From positions 1-5,187 of the forward strand of contig CAZYLK010000279.1 in assembly GCA_964648365.1 (NCBI GenBank): 5,187 nucleotides of DNA, in the 5' to 3' direction. Position 1 is the first letter of the stretch. Each line of letters begins with the position of its first letter. Below are positions 1-5,187 of the stretch, one piece after another. The notes beneath the pieces were generated by a model. It was not told the origin of the DNA. It made no database searches and worked only from the letters and a program-made list of their open reading frames with translations. Made by a program: the position numbers and the translations under genes. This DNA comes from SURF-32 sp964648365 (GTDB taxonomy: Bacteria > Planctomycetota > Phycisphaerae > UBA1845).

Positions 1-1806
1 CCGCGGCCCGCTGCGGTCCACTTTTCGCCGCAGCGCCCGCAGCAGGATGTGATTGACCAGCGTGCTCTTGCCGCTGCCCGAAACGCCGGTCACGCAAACC
101 AGGCAGCCGAGCGGAAAGCGCACGTCGATGCCGCGCAGGTTGTTCTCGGCAGCGCCGTGCACCGTCACGCAGCGCTTCCAGTCGATCGTTCGTCGTGGCT
201 CGGGCACGGCGATGTGCAGGCCGCCGCTGAGATACTTCCCGGTGATGGATCTCTCGCAGGCGATCACGTCAGCCAACGTTCCGGACGCGACGAGCCGGCC
301 GCCATGAACGCCCGCGCCGGGGCCGATGTCGATGACGTGGTCCGCGGCACGGATGATCTCGTCATCATGCTCGACCACCACGACCGTATTGCCGCGCGCC
401 GTCAGCTTGCGCATCGTATCGATAAGCCGGTGCGTGTCGCGCTGGTGCAGCCCGATCGTCGGTTCATCGAGCACAAAACAGACGCCGACAAGCTGACTGC
501 CGATCTGCGTTGCCAGCCGCAGCCGCTGCGTCTCTCCGCCGGAGAGCGTGTCCGCCGCGCGATCGAGCGTCAGATACTCAACGCCCACGTCGCTCAAGAA
601 CTGTAAGCGCTGACGGATCTCGGCCAGCAGGGGCGCTCCCGGCGCGGCCGCCTCGCCGGTGAAGTTCAACGCGCGGAAGAACGCCAGCGCCGCCGCCACG
701 TTCATCCGGCAGACCTCGGCCAGGTTCAACCCGCCCACGCGCACGGCCAGCGACGCCGGCTTCAGCCGCTCGCCGCGACACGCCTGGCACGGCGACTGCC
801 CGCGATAGGCGTGGAGCCGTTGCTTCACCGTTTCAGAGTCCGTCGATTCCCACCGCCGTTGCAGATTCGGCAGCACGCCTTCGAACGACGCCTTGTATTT
901 CGCCTCATCGTCGGGCTTCGTGCCGTGCAGCAGAATCTCGATCTTCTCTTGCGGTACATTGCGCAGCGGCGCATCGGGCAGCACGCCGAAACACTGGCAG
1001 AACTGCCGGATCATCTGTGCGTAAGCCGCGGTCAGGCTCGGCCCGGCCCGCTTCCACGCTGCCACGGCGCCGTCGGCGAGTGACAGATCCCAGTCCGGGA
1101 TGATCAGGTCGGTGTCGAACGCCATCGTGCCGCCCAGCCCGTCGCACGCTTCGCAGGCGCCGTGCGGCGAGTTGAAGCTGAACATGGCCGGCGTCAGTTC
1201 CTCAACGCTGACATCCGGGTGATGCGGACAGGCGTAGGCGGTGCTGAAAAACGCGTCGTCGAAGCCGCCGCCCTCAAGCGGCCGAGCGACGATGACCCGC
1301 CCCCCCCCGAGCCGCGCGGCGCTCTCGACCGCATCGGCCAGGCGCTGCCCCAACCCCGCCTTCACCTGTACGCGATCGACGACGATCTCAATCGTGTGCG
1401 CCTGCGCCGCCGGCAGCGCCGCCAGCTCCTCGATCACTTCCACCCGCCCGTTCACCCGGGCGCGGACGTAGCCCTGCCGCAGGATCGACGCCAGCAGCCG
1501 GGCATGGCCGCCGCGCCGCTGTGCAACCACCGGTGCCAGGATCAACGCCTTGCCGTCGGCGTATCCCTCNNNNNNNNNNNNNNNNNNNNNNNNNNNNNNN
1601 NNNNNNNNNNNNNNNNNNNNNNNNNNNNNNNNNNNNNNNNNNNNNNNNNNNNNNNNNNNNNNNNNNNNNCCGGAGACGCCGGTAATGACGGTCAGCCGAT
1701 CTCGCGGGATCGTCACGCTGACGTTGTCGAGGTTGTGCTCTCGTGCCCCGACGATGTCGATGGCGGGTCCGGCGGGGGCGGCGGGGGGTTCACTCAGATC
1801 GGTCAT
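1..1806 (-). CDS. uvrA: UvrA, excinuclease ABC subunit A (partial: C-terminus outside window, internal assembly gap)
   Basis: UvrA is the ABC-type ATPase dimer that, with UvrB, recognises bulky DNA lesions and loads UvrB in cytoplasmic nucleotide excision repair. Read from the ATG at 1804-1806, the protein has the family N-terminus (GAREHNLDNVSVTIPRD, then ITGVSG starting Walker A1), then the N gap. After the gap come the UvrB-binding region (LILAPVV, HTIEIVVDRV), a zinc module (CPHH at 1219-1230, FSFNSPHGACEAC, CxxC at 1144-1155), the insertion domain, CQAC at 778-789, the ABC signature LSGGETQR at 523-546, Walker B FVLDEPTIGLHQ near 445-477, the H-loop EHDD at 361-372, and Walker A2 GVSGSGKST at 61-87. 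About 330 C-terminal residues, with the second signature and Walker B, lie beyond base 1. The UvrB-binding and insertion domains argue for true UvrA rather than the shorter UvrA2 class. No Shine-Dalgarno sequence precedes the start; the start was chosen by homology of the N-terminus. The reading frame is the same on both sides of the spacer. Confidence 0.97.
   Translation of the reverse strand, partial: MTDLSEPPAAPAGPAIDIVGAREHNLDNVSVTIPRDRLTVITGVSXXXXXXXXXXXXXXXXXXXXXXXXXXXXXXXXXXEGYADGKALILAPVVAQRRGGHARLLASILRQGYVRARVNGRVEVIEELAALPAAQAHTIEIVVDRVQVKAGLGQRLADAVESAARLGGGRVIVARPLEGGGFDDAFFSTAYACPHHPDVSVEELTPAMFSFNSPHGACEACDGLGGTMAFDTDLIIPDWDLSLADGAVAAWKRAGPSLTAAYAQMIRQFCQCFGVLPDAPLRNVPQEKIEILLHGTKPDDEAKYKASFEGVLPNLQRRWESTDSETVKQRLHAYRGQSPCQACRGERLKPASLAVRVGGLNLAEVCRMNVAAALAFFRALNFTGEAAAPGAPLLAEIRQRLQFLSDVGVEYLTLDRAADTLSGGETQRLRLATQIGSQLVGVCFVLDEPTIGLHQRDTHRLIDTMRKLTARGNTVVVVEHDDEIIRAADHVIDIGPGAGVHGGRLVASGTLADVIACERSITGKYLSGGLHIAVPEPRRTIDWKRCVTVHGAAENNLRGIDVRFPLGCLVCVTGVSGSGKSTLVNHILLRALRRKVDRSGPR
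1570..1669. other. Assembly gap of exactly 100 N inside uvrA
   Basis: There are exactly 100 unknown bases, the usual placeholder for a scaffold gap of unknown size. On the minus strand the sequence stops inside Walker A1 (ITGVSG) and resumes at EGYADGKALILAPVV. In E. coli UvrA, as I recall its sequence, about 109 residues lie between these points, including the Walker A lysine and the region around RRYVESLSAYARQF. The real gap is therefore probably near 330 bases, not 100. That the spacer keeps the frame is a coincidence of its length. Confidence 0.97.
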
Positions 1807-1851
1807 GGCCGGTGCGCGCGTGCCGGAAGCGGCTGCGTTGCCGAAAGGCAG

Positions 1852-1880
1852 AGGATAACCAGACGCGCGACCCCCCTCAA
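1852..1880 (-). promoter_or_regulatory. Candidate sigma70-like promoter for uvrA
   Basis: On the minus strand a TTGAGG box (1875-1880) is followed after 17 bases by TATCCT (1852-1857). Each matches four of six consensus positions. Transcription would start near 1845, leaving a leader of about 40 bases before the uvrA ATG. Position and spacing fit, but such matches also occur by chance and the sigma factor preferences of this organism are unknown. Confidence 0.33.
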
Positions 1881-1894
1881 CCGGGACGGCTGAC

Positions 1895-1997
1895 CGACGA
1901 CAAGCGTGCGGTCGTCCGGAAATGTCGTCTCCGCGTCCGCGGGAGGATTCAGCCCCAATAAGGGATCAAGCGGAGGCGCCCCGCGCGACGACAAGCG
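1895..1997. repeat. 12-base direct repeat pair CGACGACAAGCG
   Basis: Two perfect copies lie at 1895-1906 and 1986-1997, with start points 91 bases apart, both in the uvrA/protease intergenic region. The first copy overlaps the 5' arm of the hairpin at 1894-1919. A role as paired binding sites is possible, but nothing in the sequence proves it. Confidence 0.4.
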
Positions 1998-2050
1998 AGA
2001 GGGCGGCCGGTCGGGCCGCGTGTGAACCGCCGTAAGAGGCTGTCGAGAAT

Positions 2051-2070
2051 GGTCACGGCGAGGTCACGGC
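2051..2070. repeat. Tandem GGTCACGGC repeat with 11-base period
   Basis: GGTCACGGC occurs at 2051-2059 and again at 2062-2070, an 11-base step close to one helical turn. It sits just upstream of the candidate -35 box (2083-2088) of the protease gene, where an activator or repressor could bind. It may also be chance in GC-rich DNA. Confidence 0.35.
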
Positions 2071-2082
2071 CGGCCGGATCGG

Positions 2083-2112
2083 TTGGACCCCGCCGCCGCC
2101 GGATTCTATACT
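2083..2112 (+). promoter_or_regulatory. Candidate sigma70-like promoter for the S41 protease gene
   Basis: TATACT (2107-2112) matches the -10 consensus at five of six positions and stands out as a rare AT-rich patch in a GC-rich spacer. The best upstream box is TTGGAC (2083-2088), a weak -35 match at 18-base spacing. Transcription would start near 2119, giving a leader of about 125 bases before the start codon. The -10 box is the stronger half of the evidence. Confidence 0.4.
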
Positions 2113-2236
2113 TGACTGGTTTTCGGCCCACCGTCCTGACCGCACCCGCGCGGCCTGACATCGCGTGCAGAACGGGCGCGCCCGCGCCCCCGCGACGTCG
2201 GCCACACGAGGAGCAGGCCGGCGGGCAGGCAGCAAC

Positions 2237-2242
2237 AGGGAG
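2237..2242 (+). promoter_or_regulatory. Ribosome binding site of the S41 protease gene
   Basis: AGGGAG is a good Shine-Dalgarno core. It lies 2 bases before the ATG at 2245 and 5 bases before the adjacent ATG at 2248. The second ATG is therefore the better-spaced start, although both are in frame and differ by one residue. Confidence 0.6.
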
Positions 2243-2244
2243 CG

Positions 2245-4536
2245 ATGATGAACAACGCATCGGCACGAGCAAACGGTCTGAGGCTTCTGTCCGCCTGGGT
2301 TCTGGCACTGGCGCTGCTGCCGTGTTCGGGATGGGCGGACGATCGCTCACCGCTCGGCCCGTCGGGCGCGGACGCCTGGGATCGAATGCTCAAGCTCGTG
2401 CGCGGGGGCGAGTTCGACGCGGCCCGCGATCTGAGCCGGTCCCTGCCGGAAGGTGTGATCAGTGAGCAGGTACGCGGCTGGCTGTCGGACTATTCTACCG
2501 AACAGGCCGAGCGCGACCGGCTGAATAAGGAAGATTACGAGAAGTACGTCCGCTACGCCCATGAGCGTATCGAGCGGAAAGAGTTCGACAGCGCCCTTCG
2601 CTGGGCGATCCAGGCCTCCGACAATCTCGATACCCCGGCCGCGATCTTGCAGGAACCCTGGGTGGCGTCGCTGGTCAGCGCCGCCATGGACGAGGGCGCC
2701 CGCCTGCGGCAGGAGGGCAAGTGGGAGGACGCCTGGAAGCTGTACTACTACCTGGGCATCCTCGACGAGCGCGAGCCGCGCTACCAGAAGCTGGAGCGCG
2801 AGTGCGTTACCCACATCCGCCTCGACCGCATGTTCGAGGAAGGCGGCAAGTGGGAAGAGCCGATTCGCGACATCAAGTGGCGCATGGCCGAGGTCGCGCT
2901 GGGCTACGTCAGCCGGTTTTATCATGCCGAGGAGGTTCCGTTCCGCCGGATGTCCGAGTCGGGGCTGGAGCAGTTGCTCATCCTGGCAGACTCCGCCTCC
3001 GCCAGCGCCGTCTTCGACGGGCTGAAAGACGACGTCGATCGAAACGCCTTCAAGAACCGCATACAGTACAAGCTGGATGAGGTTTCCGCCCAGCGCCAGG
3101 TGGACGTGCGGGCCTGCCTGCAAGTGCTGCACCGCGCCCTGGACATCAACTCCGAGACCATCAACCTGCCCGAGAAGCTGATCGTCGCCGAGATGATGCG
3201 GGGTGCGTTCGACGCCCTGGACGACTTCACCAACGTCATCTGGCCGGCCGACATCGACGAGTTCAGCAAGCACACGCAGGGCGATTTCGTCGGCGTGGGC
3301 ATCTCGATCTTCAAGAACGGCAAGGAGGAGATCGAGGTCGTCACGCCGCTGGCGTTTACGCCCGCGTACGACGCCGGCGTACAGGCCGGGGACATCATCA
3401 CCCACGTCAACGGCAAGCCGCTCGAAGGCGTCTCCATCAACGCCACGGTGGACATCATCACCGGCCCCGAAGGCACCGACGTCACGCTGACCATGCGCCG
3501 GGGCGAAAAGGCCTTCGACGTGACGCTGACGCGCAAGCGCGTCGTCATCGAGACGGTCACCGGCATCCAGCGCCGCGAGGATGATCCGCAGCAGTGGAAC
3601 TACTGGATCGACAAGGACAACGGCGTCGGCTACGTCCGCGTCAGTTCATTCGCCCGCAACACCGTGGACATCCTCAAGCGCGTCATCTCCGACCTGCGCC
3701 GCGAGGGCATGAAGGGCGTCGTGCTCGACCTGCGCGGCAACCCGGGCGGCCTGCTCGACTCGGCCGAACAGATGGCGTCGCTGTTCCTCTCGCGGAACAT
3801 GAAGGTCCACAGCATCAAGGGCCGCAACCCGCAGGACAACAAGGAGTATTTCACCCGCGACGACGGCCCCTTCACCGACCTGCCGCTGACCATCCTGGTG
3901 GATGAGAACAGCGCCAGCGCTTCCGAGATCGTCTCCGGCGCGATTCGCGACAACCGCCGCGGCACCGTCATCGGCGCCCGCACGTTCGGCAAGTTCAGCG
4001 TGCAGAACCTGATCCCGATCAACCACAACCCGGACGCCGCCCTCAAGATCACCACGGCGCGCTACTACCTGCCCAGCGGCGTCTCGCTGCACCGCGATCC
4101 CAATTCGCCCAACTGGGGCGTCGACCCGAACATCCCCGTCCGCCTGGTGCGCAAGGAAAAGACGAAGTACCTGCAAGTCCAGCGCCGCCGCGACGTGCTC
4201 GGTCCGGCCGCGGAGATCGATCTGGGCGAGGATGAGTTGGATGACGCCGAAGATGACACCGCCGAACCGGCCGACGCGGCGGACGGCGAGCCTGAGGCGA
4301 CCATCGTTCAGCAGCAGATTCCCGGAGGCAAAGAAGGCGAGGAGCCCATCGAAGTGACCACGGTCAAGACGGACGAATTGCCCCCGCTCGAGCAGCCGGA
4401 CGAGAACAACCGTCCCGAGGCCGACCCGCAGCTTGATACCGCCCTGCTGTTCATGCGGATCGCCCTGCTGGCGGAGAACAACCAGAAGCTGGCGGCGGCG
4501 CCGTCCGAAAAACCGCTGGCGCCGGTGAAAAAATAG
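2245..4536 (+). CDS. Exported S41-family C-terminal processing protease (CtpA/Prc-like) with PDZ domain and long helical N-terminal region
   Basis: This is a serine protease of the tail-specific/C-terminal processing family, which cleaves envelope proteins near their C-termini. The 763 residues read as follows. A Sec signal peptide has hydrophobic core LLSAWVLALALLP and a likely cut after GWA (about residue 32). Residues 40-320 are a helical, TPR-like region with repeated GGEFDAA, RKEFDSAL and GKWEDAW units. A pre-PDZ segment ends in DFVGVGI (347-353). The PDZ domain spans about 346-436 (AGVQAGDIITHVNGKPL). The S41 core spans about 450-640, with LDLRGNPGG at 494-502. Aligned to E. coli Prc Ser430/Asp441/Lys455, the catalytic residues are Ser558 (in SASASE), Asp569 and Lys583 (in TFGKFSVQ). 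An acidic linker (about 657-684) and a DPQLDTALLFM tail follow. The residue after the lysine is Phe where the family usually has Gly. The gene stands alone, with its own candidate promoter and terminator. The specific substrate is unknown, and the helical region may recruit it. Confidence 0.95.
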   Translation: MMNNASARANGLRLLSAWVLALALLPCSGWADDRSPLGPSGADAWDRMLKLVRGGEFDAARDLSRSLPEGVISEQVRGWLSDYSTEQAERDRLNKEDYEKYVRYAHERIERKEFDSALRWAIQASDNLDTPAAILQEPWVASLVSAAMDEGARLRQEGKWEDAWKLYYYLGILDEREPRYQKLERECVTHIRLDRMFEEGGKWEEPIRDIKWRMAEVALGYVSRFYHAEEVPFRRMSESGLEQLLILADSASASAVFDGLKDDVDRNAFKNRIQYKLDEVSAQRQVDVRACLQVLHRALDINSETINLPEKLIVAEMMRGAFDALDDFTNVIWPADIDEFSKHTQGDFVGVGISIFKNGKEEIEVVTPLAFTPAYDAGVQAGDIITHVNGKPLEGVSINATVDIITGPEGTDVTLTMRRGEKAFDVTLTRKRVVIETVTGIQRREDDPQQWNYWIDKDNGVGYVRVSSFARNTVDILKRVISDLRREGMKGVVLDLRGNPGGLLDSAEQMASLFLSRNMKVHSIKGRNPQDNKEYFTRDDGPFTDLPLTILVDENSASASEIVSGAIRDNRRGTVIGARTFGKFSVQNLIPINHNPDAALKITTARYYLPSGVSLHRDPNSPNWGVDPNIPVRLVRKEKTKYLQVQRRRDVLGPAAEIDLGEDELDDAEDDTAEPADAADGEPEATIVQQQIPGGKEGEEPIEVTTVKTDELPPLEQPDENNRPEADPQLDTALLFMRIALLAENNQKLAAAPSEKPLAPVKK

Positions 4537-4556
4537 CCGCTTCAGCGAAGTCACGC

Positions 4557-4603
4557 CGTACGGGGGGAGCAGGCCGCCGGGTCTGCTCCCCCCGTGCGTT
4601 TTT
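4557..4603 (+). terminator. Strong rho-independent terminator of the S41 protease gene
   Basis: A 16-base-pair stem (4557-4572 paired with 4583-4598, one G-U pair) encloses a 10-base loop and is followed at once by TTTTT (4599-4603). It begins 20 bases after the TAG stop codon. The inner 12 pairs, CGGGGGGAGCAG with CTGCTCCCCCCG, are perfect. There is no matching T-run on the minus strand, so it should act in one direction only. Confidence 0.92.
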
Positions 4604-4607
4604 CCCG

Positions 4608-4629
4608 CCGCTCGACCTCCCGCTCGACC
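4608..4629. repeat. Short direct repeat CCGCTCGACC
   Basis: Two perfect 10-base copies lie at 4608-4617 and 4620-4629, between the terminator and the C8/A8 homopolymer tracts. No function is evident; it may be replication slippage in non-coding DNA. Confidence 0.4.
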
Positions 4630-4650
4630 ACGCCCCCCCCGCTCCGGCAG

Positions 4651-4684
4651 AAAAAAAATGACAACTAACTCACAATATCGTCAT
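4651..4684 (-). terminator. Candidate weak intrinsic terminator for the TPR gene
   Basis: Read on the minus strand, ATGACGA (4678-4684) can pair with TTGTCAT (4658-4664) across a 13-base loop, with one G-U pair, followed by a run of eight T (4651-4658). It lies about 117 bases past the TPR stop codon. The long T-run supports termination, but the stem is short and AT-rich. If real, it explains this AT-rich patch better than coding sequence does. Confidence 0.35.
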
Positions 4685-4800
4685 CCCGGCTGCTTTCTCG
4701 ATTCGATCAAGCGCGACGATCTCTATCTGGTGGGCGACATCATCGACATCTGGGCGCTGCGCAAGCCCTGGCTGAGCGGCTACGCAACGCGCACGTTGAC
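4658..4800 (+). pseudogene. Remnant of an LpxH-like (UDP-2,3-diacylglucosamine diphosphatase family) metallophosphoesterase
   Basis: The recognisable part is 4688-4771, translating as GCFLDSIKRDD followed by LYLVGDIIDIWALRKPW. This matches the segment around the second metal-binding motif (GDxxD) of the LpxH-like calcineurin phosphoesterases, which hydrolyse UDP-2,3-diacylglucosamine in lipid A synthesis or are uncharacterised relatives. The preceding D-x-H metal motif is absent from every frame upstream, and the GNHD motif and the rest of the roughly 240-residue protein are absent downstream. The frame opens at an ATG at 4658 after an A8 run and stays open to a stop at 4877-4879, but beyond about 4780 it is only the antisense of the TPR gene. 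With one metal motif out of several it cannot be an active enzyme. It is either a decayed gene or the trace of an assembly join. Confidence 0.6.
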
Positions 4801-5187
4801 TCAGTCGCAACCGCCTCTGCCCGCCTGCAACCGCGCCAGGTCACGCTCTACCTCCGCGTCCGTAACGATGACCGGATAGGTCGAGCTCAACAGCACGGGG
4901 TTCGCCTGTTCCAGCAGTGCTCGCGCTTCGTCGCAACGCCTCTGCCGAACGCGGCATCGCGCCAGCAGCGCCCGGCTGTCGGCCAGTTCCGGGTGATCCG
5001 GCAGCAGGACCGCTTCGCGAATCGACAGCGCTTCGAGCCAGCGTGCCTCGGCGGTTTCGACGTCGCCATCCGCCAGGTCGAGCACACCCAGCGCCGCCAG
5101 CGTGCGGGCGATGCGGAAATGGCCGGGCGGATACTTGTTTCGCTGAATGGCCAGCGCCTCATCCAGCGCCGCTCGCGCCTCCGCCGC
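4801..5187 (-). CDS. TPR-repeat protein, kinesin-light-chain type (C-terminal 128 residues; N-terminus outside window)
   Basis: The frame enters at base 5187 and ends at a TGA at 4801-4803. Two TPR-like units are visible, with the signature helix-turn spacing of kinesin-light-chain TPRs: ALDEALAIQRNKYPPGHFRIA, then AEARWLEALSIREAVLLPDH with PELADSRALLARC, then DEARALLEQANPVL. The repeats end in a family-typical terminal helix (EVERDLARLQAG). Such repeats bind other proteins. In Planctomycetes they often form the C-terminal part of Ser/Thr protein kinases or large scaffold proteins, but nothing in the window shows a kinase domain, so the full architecture is open. The gene converges on the protease gene, with a candidate terminator at 4651-4684. 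Confidence 0.88.
   Translation of the reverse strand, partial: AAEARAALDEALAIQRNKYPPGHFRIARTLAALGVLDLADGDVETAEARWLEALSIREAVLLPDHPELADSRALLARCRVRQRRCDEARALLEQANPVLLSSTYPVIVTDAEVERDLARLQAGRGGCD

Larger units (their letters stand above)
1807..2244. other. Divergent intergenic region between uvrA and the S41 protease gene
   Basis: These 438 bases separate two divergently transcribed genes and hold no convincing gene; open frames here are antisense or out-of-frame, low-complexity and Arg/Pro-rich. The region contains a candidate promoter for each flank, an imperfect hairpin at 1894-1919 (GACGAC paired with GTCGTC, extendable past one bulged C), a 12-base direct repeat (1895-1906 and 1986-1997), and a tandem 9-base repeat (2051-2059 and 2062-2070). 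No LexA box of the CTGT-N8-ACAG or GAAC-N4-GTTC kind was seen, so SOS control of uvrA is not supported by the sequence. Confidence 0.6.

Noticed and set aside
1300..1308. Possible frameshift at the run of nine C in uvrA
   Set aside because: The UvrA frame matches the family on both sides of the run (AARLGGGRVIV), so no indel is present; the run encodes three Gly codons.
1162..1893. 243-codon plus-strand open frame across the N gap
   Set aside because: It is antisense to uvrA and is only open because the unknown bases are read through. The same holds for the plus-strand frame at 49-606.
1807..2070. LexA/SOS box upstream of uvrA
   Set aside because: uvrA is often SOS-controlled, so I looked for CTGT-N8-ACAG and GAAC-N4-GTTC; neither was found. 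A lineage-specific operator cannot be excluded.
2113..2117. TTGACT-like -35 box next to TATACT
   Set aside because: TTGACT overlaps the end of the -10 candidate, and nothing resembling a -10 box lies 16-18 bases further on (the sequence there is GC-rich).
2311..2330. Lipoprotein signal (lipobox) in the protease leader
   Set aside because: A Cys follows the hydrophobic core (ALLPC), but Pro at the -1 position is not a usable lipobox residue. Cleavage by signal peptidase I after GWA fits better.
1949..2350. 133-codon minus-strand open frame spanning the divergent intergenic region
   Set aside because: Its composition is Arg/Pro/Ala-rich without motifs, it overlaps the protease signal peptide, and it would cover the best promoter candidate. 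No ribosome binding site supports it.
2347..3405. 352-codon open frame on the minus strand inside the protease gene
   Set aside because: It is fully antisense to a well-supported S41 protease and has no recognisable domain. Long antisense frames are expected from GC-rich codon usage.
3646..4554. 302-codon open frame on the minus strand across the protease catalytic region
   Set aside because: It is antisense to the conserved S41 core, rich in Arg/Gly/Val with no family motif, and starts in the spacer before the protease terminator. It is a shadow of codon bias.
1..5187. A novel multi-gene system in this window
   Set aside because: The genes are divergent or convergent, functionally unlinked and individually recognisable. 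No CRISPR, toxin-antitoxin, transposase, phage or reverse-transcriptase signal was seen.

Overview
The window is strongly GC-rich and carries a 100-base N spacer, so it is probably a draft or metagenome scaffold. Three protein styles together suggest a Planctomycetes/PVC-type bacterium: a UvrA with an unusual C-x2-H zinc pair, a large secreted S41 protease with a long helical N-terminal region and an acidic tail, and a kinesin-light-chain-style TPR protein. This assignment is an inference from protein style and was not tested phylogenetically.

Layout, left to right. Bases 1-1806 (minus strand) hold the N-terminal two thirds of uvrA, the damage-recognition ATPase of nucleotide excision repair. 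The gene runs off the left edge just after its second Walker A motif and is interrupted by the N spacer at 1570-1669. Bases 1807-2244 form a divergent intergenic region with one candidate sigma70-like promoter facing each way, a small hairpin and two short direct repeats. Bases 2245-4536 (plus) encode a complete 763-residue exported S41 (C-terminal processing) protease with a PDZ domain and an intact Ser-Asp-Lys catalytic set. A very good intrinsic terminator follows at 4557-4603. Bases 4604-4800 contain only a short remnant of an LpxH-like metallophosphoesterase and a weak candidate terminator for the opposite strand. Bases 4801-5187 (minus) hold the C-terminal 128 residues of a TPR protein entering from the right edge.

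The genes do not form one operon. uvrA and the protease are divergent, and the protease and the TPR gene converge. Their functions (DNA repair, envelope proteolysis, protein-protein scaffolding) are not obviously linked. I see no CRISPR array, insertion sequence, tRNA, rRNA, phage gene or defence system. The points most worth a second look are the gene remnant at 4688-4771, the domain layout and FGKF motif of the protease, the variant zinc site of UvrA, and the under-sized assembly gap.
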